Below are positions 56,102-64,000 of a DNA stretch of 64,000 nt, one piece after another; positions within the stretch are counted from its first letter, which is position 1; every line of letters begins with the position of its first letter. Under the pieces are notes generated by a model that was not told where the DNA came from, did no database searches, and saw only the letters and a program-made list of their open reading frames with translations. Source of the stretch: Mesorhizobium sp. M9A.F.Ca.ET.002.03.1.2 (GTDB lineage: Bacteria > Pseudomonadota > Alphaproteobacteria > Rhizobiales > Rhizobiaceae); the NCBI RefSeq assembly GCF_003952365.1, contig NZ_CP034443.1, positions 5,263,001 through 5,327,000 on the forward strand. Direction: 5' to 3'. The translations under genes and the position numbers were made by a program.

Positions 56102-56260
56102 TTTCTTTGCCCTGCTTAAACCCGCCGCGCCGTGCCTCGGCGTCTTCGGCCCGATATAACGGGGAACAGCGCAGCGAACGTTAAAACGCCCAGCCTGGCC
56201 TGGTCAGCGTGACGGTATTTCCTTCTTCATCGTTAAGGTTGGATGACCCAAAACGATAAA

Positions 56261-56282
56261 AGGCCGGGCATTTGCCCGGCCT
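56261..56282 (-). terminator. intrinsic terminator of the small secreted-protein gene
   Basis: Perfect ten-base stem AGGCCGGGCA/TGCCCGGCCT with a two-base loop; on the minus strand it is followed by TTTATCG. It lies 35 bases past the stop at 56317. Confidence 0.85.
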
Positions 56283-56316
56283 CGAAAAACGACACGTCAA
56301 CGTTGCTTGATGCGGG

Positions 56317-56580
56317 TTATTTGATGCGGGCGACGCCACCCGAGATTTCGATCGTCTCCGAACCAGTCAGCGCCTCGAGGTCGCCATTCGGCATGGTAAC
56401 GAAACACCCGTTCGGGCAAAATTCCGCGGTTTCGCCGGCGGCCAGCGCCAACTCCGTCTTGCCACCGCCTTCGGTCACGACCAGCGTGCGGGTCTCGGCG
56501 TCCTTGTTGACCGCGCTGGCGGCGAAGGCCGAACCGTCCACGGCAAGAAGAGCGATGGCGGCGACGAGAGACTTCCACAT
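56317..56580 (-). CDS. small exported protein
   Basis: An 87-residue protein starting MWKSLVAAIALLAVDGSAFA, a clear signal peptide. The mature part is acidic with two cysteines (FCPNGCF) that might form a disulfide. Family unknown. The open frame extends upstream without a plausible ribosome-binding site. Confidence 0.7.
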   Translation of the reverse strand: MWKSLVAAIALLAVDGSAFAASAVNKDAETRTLVVTEGGGKTELALAAGETAEFCPNGCFVTMPNGDLEALTGSETIEISGGVARIK

Positions 56581-56756
56581 TGCAATATCGGTGTTTCCAC
56601 CGCCTCTGTTGCATTTCGCAAGGCATTCTCGCCCTTTGCATGTGAGCTTATATGACATGGAAGCTGAACGGCAACTGAATGCCGCATTCATGCCGCAATT
56701 GCTTTCGCTGTGTCGAGAGCCGGGCCGGGCCGGCATCACCTGAAGCTCGACAGGGC

Positions 56757-59246
56757 CTAATCGGGATCCGGCTTGCGGGTCTTTCGCCCTGATTTGGCCA
56801 GGCGTTTCGTCTCGGCCGCAGCTTCAGCGGCCGCGCGCTCCTGCTCGGCGAAATCAGCCTCGATCTTGTCGTCGTCGATCGGCCACGCCTCATGCTTCTT
56901 GGTCTCGACGACGGCGCGCGGCGCCGATGGAATTTCGATATGCTGGTCGGCAAACAGATCGAGGACGGCAAACCGGATGTCGTTCTGCACGATGTTGCCG
57001 TTCATCACGTCGGCCAGGAACACACGGATTTCGAATTCCAGAGCGGCTGGCCCGAAATTGGTGAACAGCACGAAGGGTTCCGGATTTTTCAGCACCAGCG
57101 GATGGCCGCGCGCGATCTCCAAAAGGACAGCATGGACCTGCTTGACGTCGCTGCCATAGGCGACGCCGACCTTGACGTCGATGCGACCGAGTTTGTTGCG
57201 GTGCGTCCAGTTGCCGACGGCATTATTGATCAGGTTTGAATTGGGCAGGATCACCGACTGCCGCTGGAACGTCTCGATCTCGGTGGCGCGCACACTGATC
57301 TTCTTGACCGTGCCGCTGATGTCACCAGCGACGATCCAGTCGCCGACCTTGAACGGCCGCTCGGCCAAAAGGATCAGACCGGAGACGAAGTTGGAGACGA
57401 CATTCTGCAGGCCAAAGCCGATACCGAGGGACAGGGCGCCGGCGACAAGCGCCAGGTTGGAGAGATCGATGCCCGCCGCCGAAATGCCGACGAGTGCTGC
57501 GAGCGCGACGCCGGCATAACCGACCGCCAGCCTGATCGAGTTGCGCACGCCGGTATCGACCTTGCCACGCGCCATCACCGAGCCGTCGAGCCAGCCCTGG
57601 AACCAGCGCGTCAGGAAGTAGCCGATGATGAAGACAACGATGCCGGTCAGGATGCCGGTCACCGAGATCGTCACCGAGCCGATGGTGAGGCCCGTCGCCA
57701 GCTTGTAGCCCCAGGCCTCGATGTCGCCGGGCTGAAAGCCCCAGGTCAACAGGATCAGCGGCAGGAACACCAGTACGATCATCAGGTTGATGGCGACGCT
57801 GACGACCAGGCCGAGCTGGTCGAGTGCGGACTCCTCGTAACTGGAATGGGCCGATAGCCAGCGCCCGATCGACGTGTTGGCGAAACCGCCTTCCTCGCCG
57901 ATCGCCCGCGCCGACAGGAAGCCGATATAGGCGGTGACCAGAATGGTGCCGGTGACCACGACCTGCAGGGAGACAAAGATGGCAAGGCCGATATAGCCGA
58001 GCAGCGCCGCGGCGATGGTGGAGAGGCCGAGCGCGACGGCGATGTAGCGCAACCACGCCGGCCAAGGACGCCAGGTCCCGTCGGCAGTCTTGAACGGTTT
58101 CAGCAGCCCCATCAGGATCAGGATGACGCCGACGATGATGGTGGCGACAAAACTTCTGGCGATGGTCAGCGACAGCGGCGAGCCCATCTTGTCGTTGACG
58201 ACCGACAGGAAATTGTTGATGCCGATGACGACCGCCATGGCGGTCGTCAACCGCACCAGCCAGCGCGCCGGCTCGGTTTCAACCGGTATCAGGCGCCAGT
58301 TCGGCAGTCGTGGCTCCAGCGCCGCATTGGTCAGCCGGTTGACGCAGAACACCACCGCGAGAACCCCGACCAGCGCATTCAGGAAAACGCCAATATCGCC
58401 GCGCAACACATTGTAATAATTGAAAAAGAAAACGGTCGAGACCAGGAAAACGCCCACCGCCAGCGTCGGCAGCAATGTCGACCAGAACGCCACCGACAGC
58501 CGGCTGAGATAGGAAGGATCTTCGACGGAAGGGTCCGCTTCGAACACACGCCCGAACAGGCGCCGCCCACCGATAAAAAGCACGGCCGCCAATGAAAGTG
58601 CCGTCAAGGTCGCGGCCAGCACGGCCTGGAACTTGAACTTGAAGACGAAGGTCAGCCATGATGACACCGCCTTGTAGAAGCCGGTAAATTCATCGTTGGC
58701 ATCGGAAATGACCTCAGGGCTTAGTGCATCGGACAGCACGTAGCGCTTGGTGAGCAGGTTGCGAAATAGCTCGCTGCGCACATTAGCGATCTTGTCAATG
58801 AGGCCGCTGATACGGATTGACAGGTTTTGCGCCGCGGCGATGACCGCATTGATCTCGGCCTTTTCGGACGCCAGCGCCTGACGTTCACTGGTCACGATGT
58901 CGGGCTCGGGCGGCTGGCCCTCGGCCGGCGGCGCCCCGAGCTGCTCGAGCCTTGCGTTGATCTCCGTAAGGCGCGGGCGGAAGGCAAGCGCGCTGTTCAG
59001 CGCACCTCGCGACATTTCCTCGAGCTGCAGGCGGATATCGACGAGGCTGGCGTCGTCTTCGCCGTCCTCTTGGATTTTCTTTTCGAAATTGTCGGTCTTT
59101 GTCGTCAGGTCCTGCAGGATTTTCTGCTGGTCGGCGATCAGCTCGGAGGGAGCCTGGCCAAGCTCCTGCGCCACCACGTCCAGCGACTGCGGCGCCGAGA
59201 CGATAAGCGCAAGGATCAGGACTAGGCGGAGCAGTCGGAAAAGCAT
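56757..59246 (-). CDS. MscS-family mechanosensitive channel with large N-terminal domain
   Basis: An 829-residue membrane protein. A signal peptide is followed by a periplasmic coiled-coil region (about 25-175), a DUF3772-type part, about ten membrane helices, and the MscS core near residue 600-760 with ALSLGIGFGLQNVVSNFVSG (pore-helix TM3) and PFKVGDWIVAGDISG. It opens on membrane tension and releases solutes such as betaines, which may link it to osmolyte metabolism. A Lys/Arg-rich tail ends the protein. ATG 59246 is preferred to a TTG nine codons earlier. Confidence 0.87.
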   Translation of the reverse strand: MLFRLLRLVLILALIVSAPQSLDVVAQELGQAPSELIADQQKILQDLTTKTDNFEKKIQEDGEDDASLVDIRLQLEEMSRGALNSALAFRPRLTEINARLEQLGAPPAEGQPPEPDIVTSERQALASEKAEINAVIAAAQNLSIRISGLIDKIANVRSELFRNLLTKRYVLSDALSPEVISDANDEFTGFYKAVSSWLTFVFKFKFQAVLAATLTALSLAAVLFIGGRRLFGRVFEADPSVEDPSYLSRLSVAFWSTLLPTLAVGVFLVSTVFFFNYYNVLRGDIGVFLNALVGVLAVVFCVNRLTNAALEPRLPNWRLIPVETEPARWLVRLTTAMAVVIGINNFLSVVNDKMGSPLSLTIARSFVATIIVGVILILMGLLKPFKTADGTWRPWPAWLRYIAVALGLSTIAAALLGYIGLAIFVSLQVVVTGTILVTAYIGFLSARAIGEEGGFANTSIGRWLSAHSSYEESALDQLGLVVSVAINLMIVLVFLPLILLTWGFQPGDIEAWGYKLATGLTIGSVTISVTGILTGIVVFIIGYFLTRWFQGWLDGSVMARGKVDTGVRNSIRLAVGYAGVALAALVGISAAGIDLSNLALVAGALSLGIGFGLQNVVSNFVSGLILLAERPFKVGDWIVAGDISGTVKKISVRATEIETFQRQSVILPNSNLINNAVGNWTHRNKLGRIDVKVGVAYGSDVKQVHAVLLEIARGHPLVLKNPEPFVLFTNFGPAALEFEIRVFLADVMNGNIVQNDIRFAVLDLFADQHIEIPSAPRAVVETKKHEAWPIDDDKIEADFAEQERAAAEAAAETKRLAKSGRKTRKPDPD

Positions 59247-59443
59247 GATTGTCTGGCGACTCACGGACGGCAAGGTGTTCTAAAGCTCGTCCTTGATAAA
59301 GACGCTCATACCACGGAGCAAGCCATCCCATTGCGCCGGTCCTTTCGGAGTCGGCCAGTCGAAAAGCGATGGCGCAATATTGGCTTTGCGGCGGAGGCCT
59401 GCTCTATAGTGTGCCGCATCGCCCAAAACGGATGACAAAAAGA

Positions 59444-60703
59444 ATGGCGGAATATTCGGCCTTTTCGCTTCTCAAAAATGCACTGACCGGTAACAAGGAC
59501 TGGAAGCCGGCCTGGCGCAAGCCGGACCCGAAGGCGTCCTATGACGTGATCGTCATCGGCGGTGGCGGCCATGGCCTGTCGACCGCCTATTATCTCGCCA
59601 AGGAGCACGGCATCACCAATGTCGCGGTGCTGGAAAAGGGCTGGCTCGGTTCAGGTAATGTCGGCCGCAACACGACGGCTGTCCGCTCCAACTACCTGCT
59701 GCCTGCCAACACGCGCTTCTACGAACATTCGATGAAGCTGTGGGAGAATCTTTCGCACGACCTCAACTACAACGTCATGTTCTCGCAGCGCGGCTGCCTG
59801 AACCTGGCGCACACGCCTGCCCAGCTCGACGATCTTGCGCGGCGCGGCAACGCCATGCGTCATCTCGGTGTCGACGCCGAGCTGATGACCACTGCTGAGA
59901 TCGCACGTCTGGTGCCGGCGCTGGACGTATCAGGCACGGCGCGCTTCCCGATCGTCGGCGGACTTATGCAACCTCGCGCCGGCACCGCCCGTCACGATGC
60001 CGTCGCCTGGGGCTATGCGCGCGGCGCCGACCGTCGCGGCGTCGACATCATCGAGAATTGCGAGGTCACCGGCTTCCTGCGCGATGGCGACCGTGTCACC
60101 GGCGTGTCGACCTCGCGCGGCGATATCCACGCCAAGAAGGTGGCGGTCGCGGTGGCCGGCAGCACCGGACGCGTCATGCAGCTTGCCGGCATCGAGACGA
60201 TGCCGATCGAGAGCCATGTGCTGCAAGCCTTCGTGACGGAATCGCTGAAGCCGTTCGTCGATACCGTCCTCACCTTCGGCATGGGCCATTTCTACATGTC
60301 GCAATCCGACAAGGGCGGCCTCGTCTATGGCGGCGACCTCGACGGCTACAACAGCTACGCCCAGCGCGGCAGTTTGCCTATTGTCGACGAAGTGATGAGC
60401 GAGATGCTGGCGCTGTTTCCAGGTCTCGCCCGCGTCCGCATGCTGCGCTCCTGGGGCGGCGTCTGCGATATGTCGATGGACGGTTCGCCGATCATCACCA
60501 CCGGCCCGCTGCCGGGCATGTATCTCAACTGCGGCTGGTGCTACGGCGGCTTCAAGGCGACGCCGGCCTCCGGCTGGTGCTTTGCCTGGACCATCGCCAA
60601 GGATGAGCCGCACGACTTCAACGCGCCCTTCACGCTCGATCGCTTCCATCGCGGCCTGGTGATCGACGACAAGGGCCAGGGCGCGACGCCGCGGCTGCAT
60701 TAG
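59444..60703 (+). CDS. soxB: sarcosine oxidase beta subunit
   Basis: Subunit of heterotetrameric sarcosine oxidase, which turns sarcosine into glycine, hydrogen peroxide and methylene-THF. The 419-residue protein starts MAEYSAFSLLKNALTGNKDW, the classic SoxB opening. The FAD site GGGGHG is at 39-44 and VLEKGWLGSGNVGRNTT follows. The alternative ATG 59432 adds four residues. A dispersed palindrome lies right after the stop, before soxD. Confidence 0.95.
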   Translation: MAEYSAFSLLKNALTGNKDWKPAWRKPDPKASYDVIVIGGGGHGLSTAYYLAKEHGITNVAVLEKGWLGSGNVGRNTTAVRSNYLLPANTRFYEHSMKLWENLSHDLNYNVMFSQRGCLNLAHTPAQLDDLARRGNAMRHLGVDAELMTTAEIARLVPALDVSGTARFPIVGGLMQPRAGTARHDAVAWGYARGADRRGVDIIENCEVTGFLRDGDRVTGVSTSRGDIHAKKVAVAVAGSTGRVMQLAGIETMPIESHVLQAFVTESLKPFVDTVLTFGMGHFYMSQSDKGGLVYGGDLDGYNSYAQRGSLPIVDEVMSEMLALFPGLARVRMLRSWGGVCDMSMDGSPIITTGPLPGMYLNCGWCYGGFKATPASGWCFAWTIAKDEPHDFNAPFTLDRFHRGLVIDDKGQGATPRLH

Positions 60704-60750
60704 ACCATGATCCCTAAAAGTGGAAACCGGTTTTCGGACAAGATCATGGT
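60704..60750. repeat. dispersed palindromic repeat, copy 3, inside the sox operon
   Basis: Nine-base perfect arms ACCATGATC/GATCATGGT and inner palindrome AAACCGGTTT. It starts at the base after the soxB stop and ends 21 bases before soxD, so it lies within the soxBDA transcript as an intercistronic hairpin. Confidence 0.9.
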
Positions 60751-60771
60751 CAAACAAAAAGACACAATCCC

Positions 60772-61068
60772 ATGCTGATCACCTGCCCCTATTGCGGCCC
60801 GCGCGACGTCATCGAGTTCACCTATCAGGGCGATGGCAACCGCCAGCGCCCTCAACCTGCCTCGCAGGACCTCGACGCCTGGAACGCCTACGTCTACGAC
60901 CGGCTGAACCCGGCAGGTGACCACAACGAGATCTGGCAGCATTCCGGCGGTTGCCGCGTCCATCTCAGGGTCGTGCGCAACACGCTGACACACGAGATCT
61001 CCAGCGTCGCCTTCGCGCGCGGCGACCACAAAGCCGCTATGCGCCACAAGGCGGAGGGCAAGTCGTGA
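60772..61068 (+). CDS. soxD: sarcosine oxidase delta subunit
   Basis: A 98-residue zinc-binding subunit. C5 and C8 (CPYC) and H57 in IWQHSGGC are likely metal ligands, as known for SoxD. The remaining sequence (AWNAYVYDRLNPAG, CRVHLRVVRNT) is typical. Its TGA overlaps the soxA GTG start. Present between soxB and soxA as in all heterotetrameric sarcosine oxidase operons. Confidence 0.95.
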   Translation: MLITCPYCGPRDVIEFTYQGDGNRQRPQPASQDLDAWNAYVYDRLNPAGDHNEIWQHSGGCRVHLRVVRNTLTHEISSVAFARGDHKAAMRHKAEGKS

Positions 61069-64000
61069 GCCCGCGCCGCATCGATACCGGCGGCCGGATC
61101 GACCGGCTGCGAACCATTCGGTTCACCTTCGACGGCGCGCCCTACACCGGCCATGCCGGCGACACGCTTGCCTCAGCGCTGCTGGCCAATGGCGTCACCC
61201 TGTTCGGGCGCTCGTTCAAATATCACCGTCCGCGAGGCGTGCTGACATCAGGCGTCGAGGAGCCGAATGCCTTGGTGACGGTGTTGCGGGGCGAGGTTCG
61301 CGAGCCCAACATCGCCGCCACTATGATCGAGATCTATGACGGGCTGACCGCCGTCAGCCAGAACCGCTTTCCATCGCTGTCCTGGGATGTCAGCGCCGCC
61401 AACCAGCTCGGCGGCAAGCTTCTGTCCGCCGGCTTCTATTACAAGACCTTCATGGGACCCGTGATCGGCCCGCTGAAGGGCACGCGTTTCTGGATGTTCT
61501 GCGAGCATTTCATCCGCCGCGCCGCCGGCCTTGGCCGCGCCGGGATCGCTGCCGATACGGCGCGCTATGAGCGCATGAACGCTTTCTGCGATGTGCTGGT
61601 GGTCGGCTCCGGCCCGGCCGGGCTGATGGCCGCCAAAGCCGCCGCCGATCAGGGCGCCCGTGTCATCCTCAGCGAGCTCGAACCGCATTTTGGCGGCTCG
61701 GCCAACTGGTCGGGCGAGACGATCGACGGCATGCCGGCCGCCGATTGGGCGGCTCGAACCGCCGGCCAGCTCGAAGGCTATGACAACGTCCGGCTGCTGC
61801 CGCGCACCACGGTCTGGGGCTATTACGACGGCAACACGCTCGCTGCGCTCGAACGTGTTACCGACCACAAGGAGAGGCCCGGCAAAGGCGAACCGCGCCA
61901 TCGCTATTGGGCAATCCGCGCCAAATCGGTGGTGCTGGCCACCGGCTCCTTCGAGCGGCCGCTGGTGTTTCCGGGCAACGACCGGCCAGGCGTGATGCTG
62001 GCGCATGCCGCCGAGCGCTATGCCAATGAGTATGGCGTGCTGCCGGGCAGCAGGATCGCGCTCTTCACCAACAATGACAGCGCCTATCGGGCAGCGCTTG
62101 CGCTGAAGAAGGCCGGCGCGGCGATCGTCGCCATCGTCGACGTGCGGCCGGAGCTTTCGAGCGAGACGCACAAGCTCGCCGAAGAAGCAGAGGCCAAGAG
62201 CCTCTCCGGTCACGCAGTGGTTGCCACCGAAGGCGGCAAGGCGCTGTCCGGCATCAAGGTGCAGCGCTTCGACATGGCCAATGGCGCGCTGACAGGCGAC
62301 GCGCGCAGCATTCAAGCCGACTGCCTGCTGATGTCGGGAGGCTGGTCGCCGACCATCCATCTGGCCAGCCAGGCCGGCGCCAACGCGCAGTGGAATGCTG
62401 CAAGACAGGCCTTCCTGCCGCCGAAGCCAACACAGCAATGGATTGGCGCCGGCGCCTTCACCGGCAGCTTTTCCACCGCCGAGGCAATCGCCGAAGGCCG
62501 CGCCGCCGGCCTTGCCGCAGCGGGCGGAACGGGCGCGCCGGTAGCCTTGCCCGCCGTGGAAGCCGCACCCGGCGATCCCGATCCGGCGCCGGTGTTCGAG
62601 ATCAAGGCCAATGGAAAAAGCTTCGTCGATTTCCAGCACGACGTGACGGCGGAGGATGTTCGGCTGGCGCATCGCGAAGGCTTCGTTTCGGTCGAGCACC
62701 TGAAGCGCTACACCACGCTCGGCATGGCGACCGACCAGGGCAAGAGCTCCAACATACCCGGCCTCGCCATCATGGCCGAAGCATTGGGCAAGCCGATCCC
62801 GAAGGTCGGCACGACGCGCTTTCGCCCGCCTTTTTCGGCGGTGTCGATCGGCTCGCTGGCCGCGGAGCGTTTCGGCGACCTGAAGCCCGAACGGCTGACG
62901 CCGATGCATGACTGGCACGTCGCCAACGGTGCGACCATGTACTCGGCCGGCCTCTGGTATCGCCCGATGATCTACGGGCTTTCAGGCGAAACGATCGAGC
63001 AGGCCTATGTGCGCGAAGCCAAGGCAACCCGAGAGAGCGCAGGCATCGTCGATGTCTCGACGCTGGGCAAGATCGCCGTACAGGGTCCGGACGCGGCGGA
63101 ATTCCTCGACCGGGTCTACACCAACATGTTCTCGACGCTGGCCGTCGGCAAGGCTCGCTACGGGCTGATGCTGCGCGAGGACGGCTTCGCCTTCGACGAC
63201 GGCACGACATGGCGGCTCGCCGAACAGGACTTTTTGATGACCACCACCACCGCCAATGCCGGCAAGGTGATGCAGCATCTGGAATATTTCCTCGACGTCG
63301 TCTGGCCGGAGCTGAAGGTCCATGTCACCTCGGTGACCGACGAATGGGCGGGAGCGGCGATCGGTGGGCCGAAGGCCAGGGCAATTCTTGCCGCTTGCGT
63401 CACCGGCACTGCCGTCGATAACGCCACCCTGCCCTTCATGGGTATCGTGCGCGGCAAGATATCAGGCGTGCCAGTGATGATCTGCCGGCTGTCCTTCTCC
63501 GGCGAAATGGCCTTCGAAGTTTACTCCGGGGCCGGATACGGCACCCATGTCTGGGAAGCGTTGATCGAAGCCGGCAAGCCGTTCGGATTGGTGACTTACG
63601 GGCTTGAGGCGCTGGGCACGATGCGCATCGAGAAAGGCCACGTCACCGGCGCCGAGATCGACGGCCGCACCACGGCACGCGACCTGCATCTCGACTGGAT
63701 GCTGTCCAAGAAAAAGCCCTTCATCGGTTCGGCGATGATGGATCGCGAGGGGCTGATAGCGCCCGACCGCCTGGAACTCGTCGGTTTGATTTCGCTGGAC
63801 AACCAGCCGCTCAACGGCGGCGCTCACATCGTCGAGACGCTTGACGAAGCCAACCCGCACGATTCCATCGGCCACATCACCGCTTGCTGCTATTCACCGG
63901 CGCTCGGCAAATACATCGCGCTCGCTTTGGTCAAGGACGGTAAGGCACGGCTTGGCAGGCGCGCCCATATCTCCGATCCCCTGCGCGGCCGGTTCGGCCC
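61065..64000 (+). CDS. soxA: sarcosine oxidase alpha subunit (3' end beyond window)
   Basis: Largest subunit; about 978 codons are present of roughly 1000. It starts at GTG 61065 (MSPRRIDTGGRIDRLRTIRF), overlapping soxD by four bases. An N-terminal ferredoxin-like fold (FKYHRPRGVLTSGVEEPNA), an NAD/FAD domain with VVGSGPAG near residue 180, and a C-terminal GCV_T folate domain from about residue 615 are visible. It carries non-covalent NAD and binds THF to capture the methyl group. soxG is expected just beyond the window. Confidence 0.95.
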   Translation, partial: MSPRRIDTGGRIDRLRTIRFTFDGAPYTGHAGDTLASALLANGVTLFGRSFKYHRPRGVLTSGVEEPNALVTVLRGEVREPNIAATMIEIYDGLTAVSQNRFPSLSWDVSAANQLGGKLLSAGFYYKTFMGPVIGPLKGTRFWMFCEHFIRRAAGLGRAGIAADTARYERMNAFCDVLVVGSGPAGLMAAKAAADQGARVILSELEPHFGGSANWSGETIDGMPAADWAARTAGQLEGYDNVRLLPRTTVWGYYDGNTLAALERVTDHKERPGKGEPRHRYWAIRAKSVVLATGSFERPLVFPGNDRPGVMLAHAAERYANEYGVLPGSRIALFTNNDSAYRAALALKKAGAAIVAIVDVRPELSSETHKLAEEAEAKSLSGHAVVATEGGKALSGIKVQRFDMANGALTGDARSIQADCLLMSGGWSPTIHLASQAGANAQWNAARQAFLPPKPTQQWIGAGAFTGSFSTAEAIAEGRAAGLAAAGGTGAPVALPAVEAAPGDPDPAPVFEIKANGKSFVDFQHDVTAEDVRLAHREGFVSVEHLKRYTTLGMATDQGKSSNIPGLAIMAEALGKPIPKVGTTRFRPPFSAVSIGSLAAERFGDLKPERLTPMHDWHVANGATMYSAGLWYRPMIYGLSGETIEQAYVREAKATRESAGIVDVSTLGKIAVQGPDAAEFLDRVYTNMFSTLAVGKARYGLMLREDGFAFDDGTTWRLAEQDFLMTTTTANAGKVMQHLEYFLDVVWPELKVHVTSVTDEWAGAAIGGPKARAILAACVTGTAVDNATLPFMGIVRGKISGVPVMICRLSFSGEMAFEVYSGAGYGTHVWEALIEAGKPFGLVTYGLEALGTMRIEKGHVTGAEIDGRTTARDLHLDWMLSKKKPFIGSAMMDREGLIAPDRLELVGLISLDNQPLNGGAHIVETLDEANPHDSIGHITACCYSPALGKYIALALVKDGKARLGRRAHISDPLRGRFG

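Noticed and set aside
61248..62918. 556-codon minus-strand open frame opposite soxA
   Set aside because: Lacks similarity and overlaps the well-supported soxA coding sequence entirely.

Overview
The window is GC-rich chromosomal DNA from an alphaproteobacterium of the order Hyphomicrobiales, most likely Mesorhizobium. The clues are the gene content (CobQ, the SoxBDA set, several DUF1127 proteins, an LsrB/VtlR-like LysR, an entericidin-like lipoprotein, a polyprenyl-phospho-pentose cluster), the codon bias, and dispersed 47-49 bp palindromic repeats centred on ACCGGT. I could not run any search, so every family call rests on motifs and on remembered sequences.

The dominant theme is catabolism of methylated osmolytes and the one-carbon units they release. 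At 27.8-40.1 kb lies a complete corrinoid route of the kind known from anaerobic acetogens: an MttB-family methyltransferase without pyrrolysine (27820-29394), its divergently transcribed corrinoid protein (29704-30402), a DUF1638 protein, a MetV/MetF pair of methylenetetrahydrofolate reductase subunits (35129-36816), a methylcorrinoid:tetrahydrofolate methyltransferase (36892-37866) and a RACo-type reductive activator of the corrinoid protein (37995-40064). A second MttB paralog (11600-13177) sits directly upstream of a dimethylglycine dehydrogenase-like flavoprotein (13274-15859). Also present are a dimethylglycine oxidase-like protein (46153-48714), sarcosine oxidase soxBDA (59444 to the window edge), a betaine/homocysteine S-methyltransferase (21975-22991) and a GlxA/GbdR-type regulator (44024-45025). 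A nearly identical 22-bp palindrome precedes both the homocysteine methyltransferase and the methyltetrahydrofolate methyltransferase, which suggests one regulator of the SamR/SahR kind.

Two genes point to dimethylsulfoniopropionate (DMSP): a cupin of the DMSP lyase family (953-1648), whose stop overlaps the start of cobQ, and a DddP-like M24 protein (17545-18912) that keeps all metal and catalytic positions at constant spacing.

Layout: 1-9.2 kb cobQ, cupin lyase, acyl-CoA dehydrogenase, mmsB, aminotransferase, prolyl oligopeptidase, MFS transporter; 9.4-11.3 kb phospholipase D-like protein; 11.6-18.9 kb MttB1, DMGDH-like, a membrane glycosyltransferase, DddP-like; 18.9-26.6 kb PhnD-like protein, desaturase, XRE regulator, bmt, vWA protein with its ECF sigma factor, dienelactone hydrolase; 27-40 kb the corrinoid block, interrupted at 31.3-34.6 kb by an epimerase, a DUF4893 protein, a formyltransferase-like protein and a TacA/TacT toxin-antitoxin pair; 40.2-45 kb DUF1127 proteins, a hydrolase, the LysR and GlxA regulators; 45.2-48.7 kb DUF1194 and the DMGO-like protein; 48.9-56.1 kb a minus-strand envelope-glycan cluster (HAD-UbiA, DprE1-like, EMR-type transporter, epimerase, aminotransferase, GT-C-like protein); 56.3-59.2 kb a small secreted protein and an MscS channel; 59.4-64 kb sox genes.

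Model: quaternary amines or betaines lose methyl groups either to the corrinoid protein, feeding methyl-THF, or through flavoproteins and sarcosine oxidase, feeding methylene-THF. The MetVF reductase links the two pools and Bmt passes methyl groups to homocysteine. The substrates of the two MttB proteins are not decided by the sequence.
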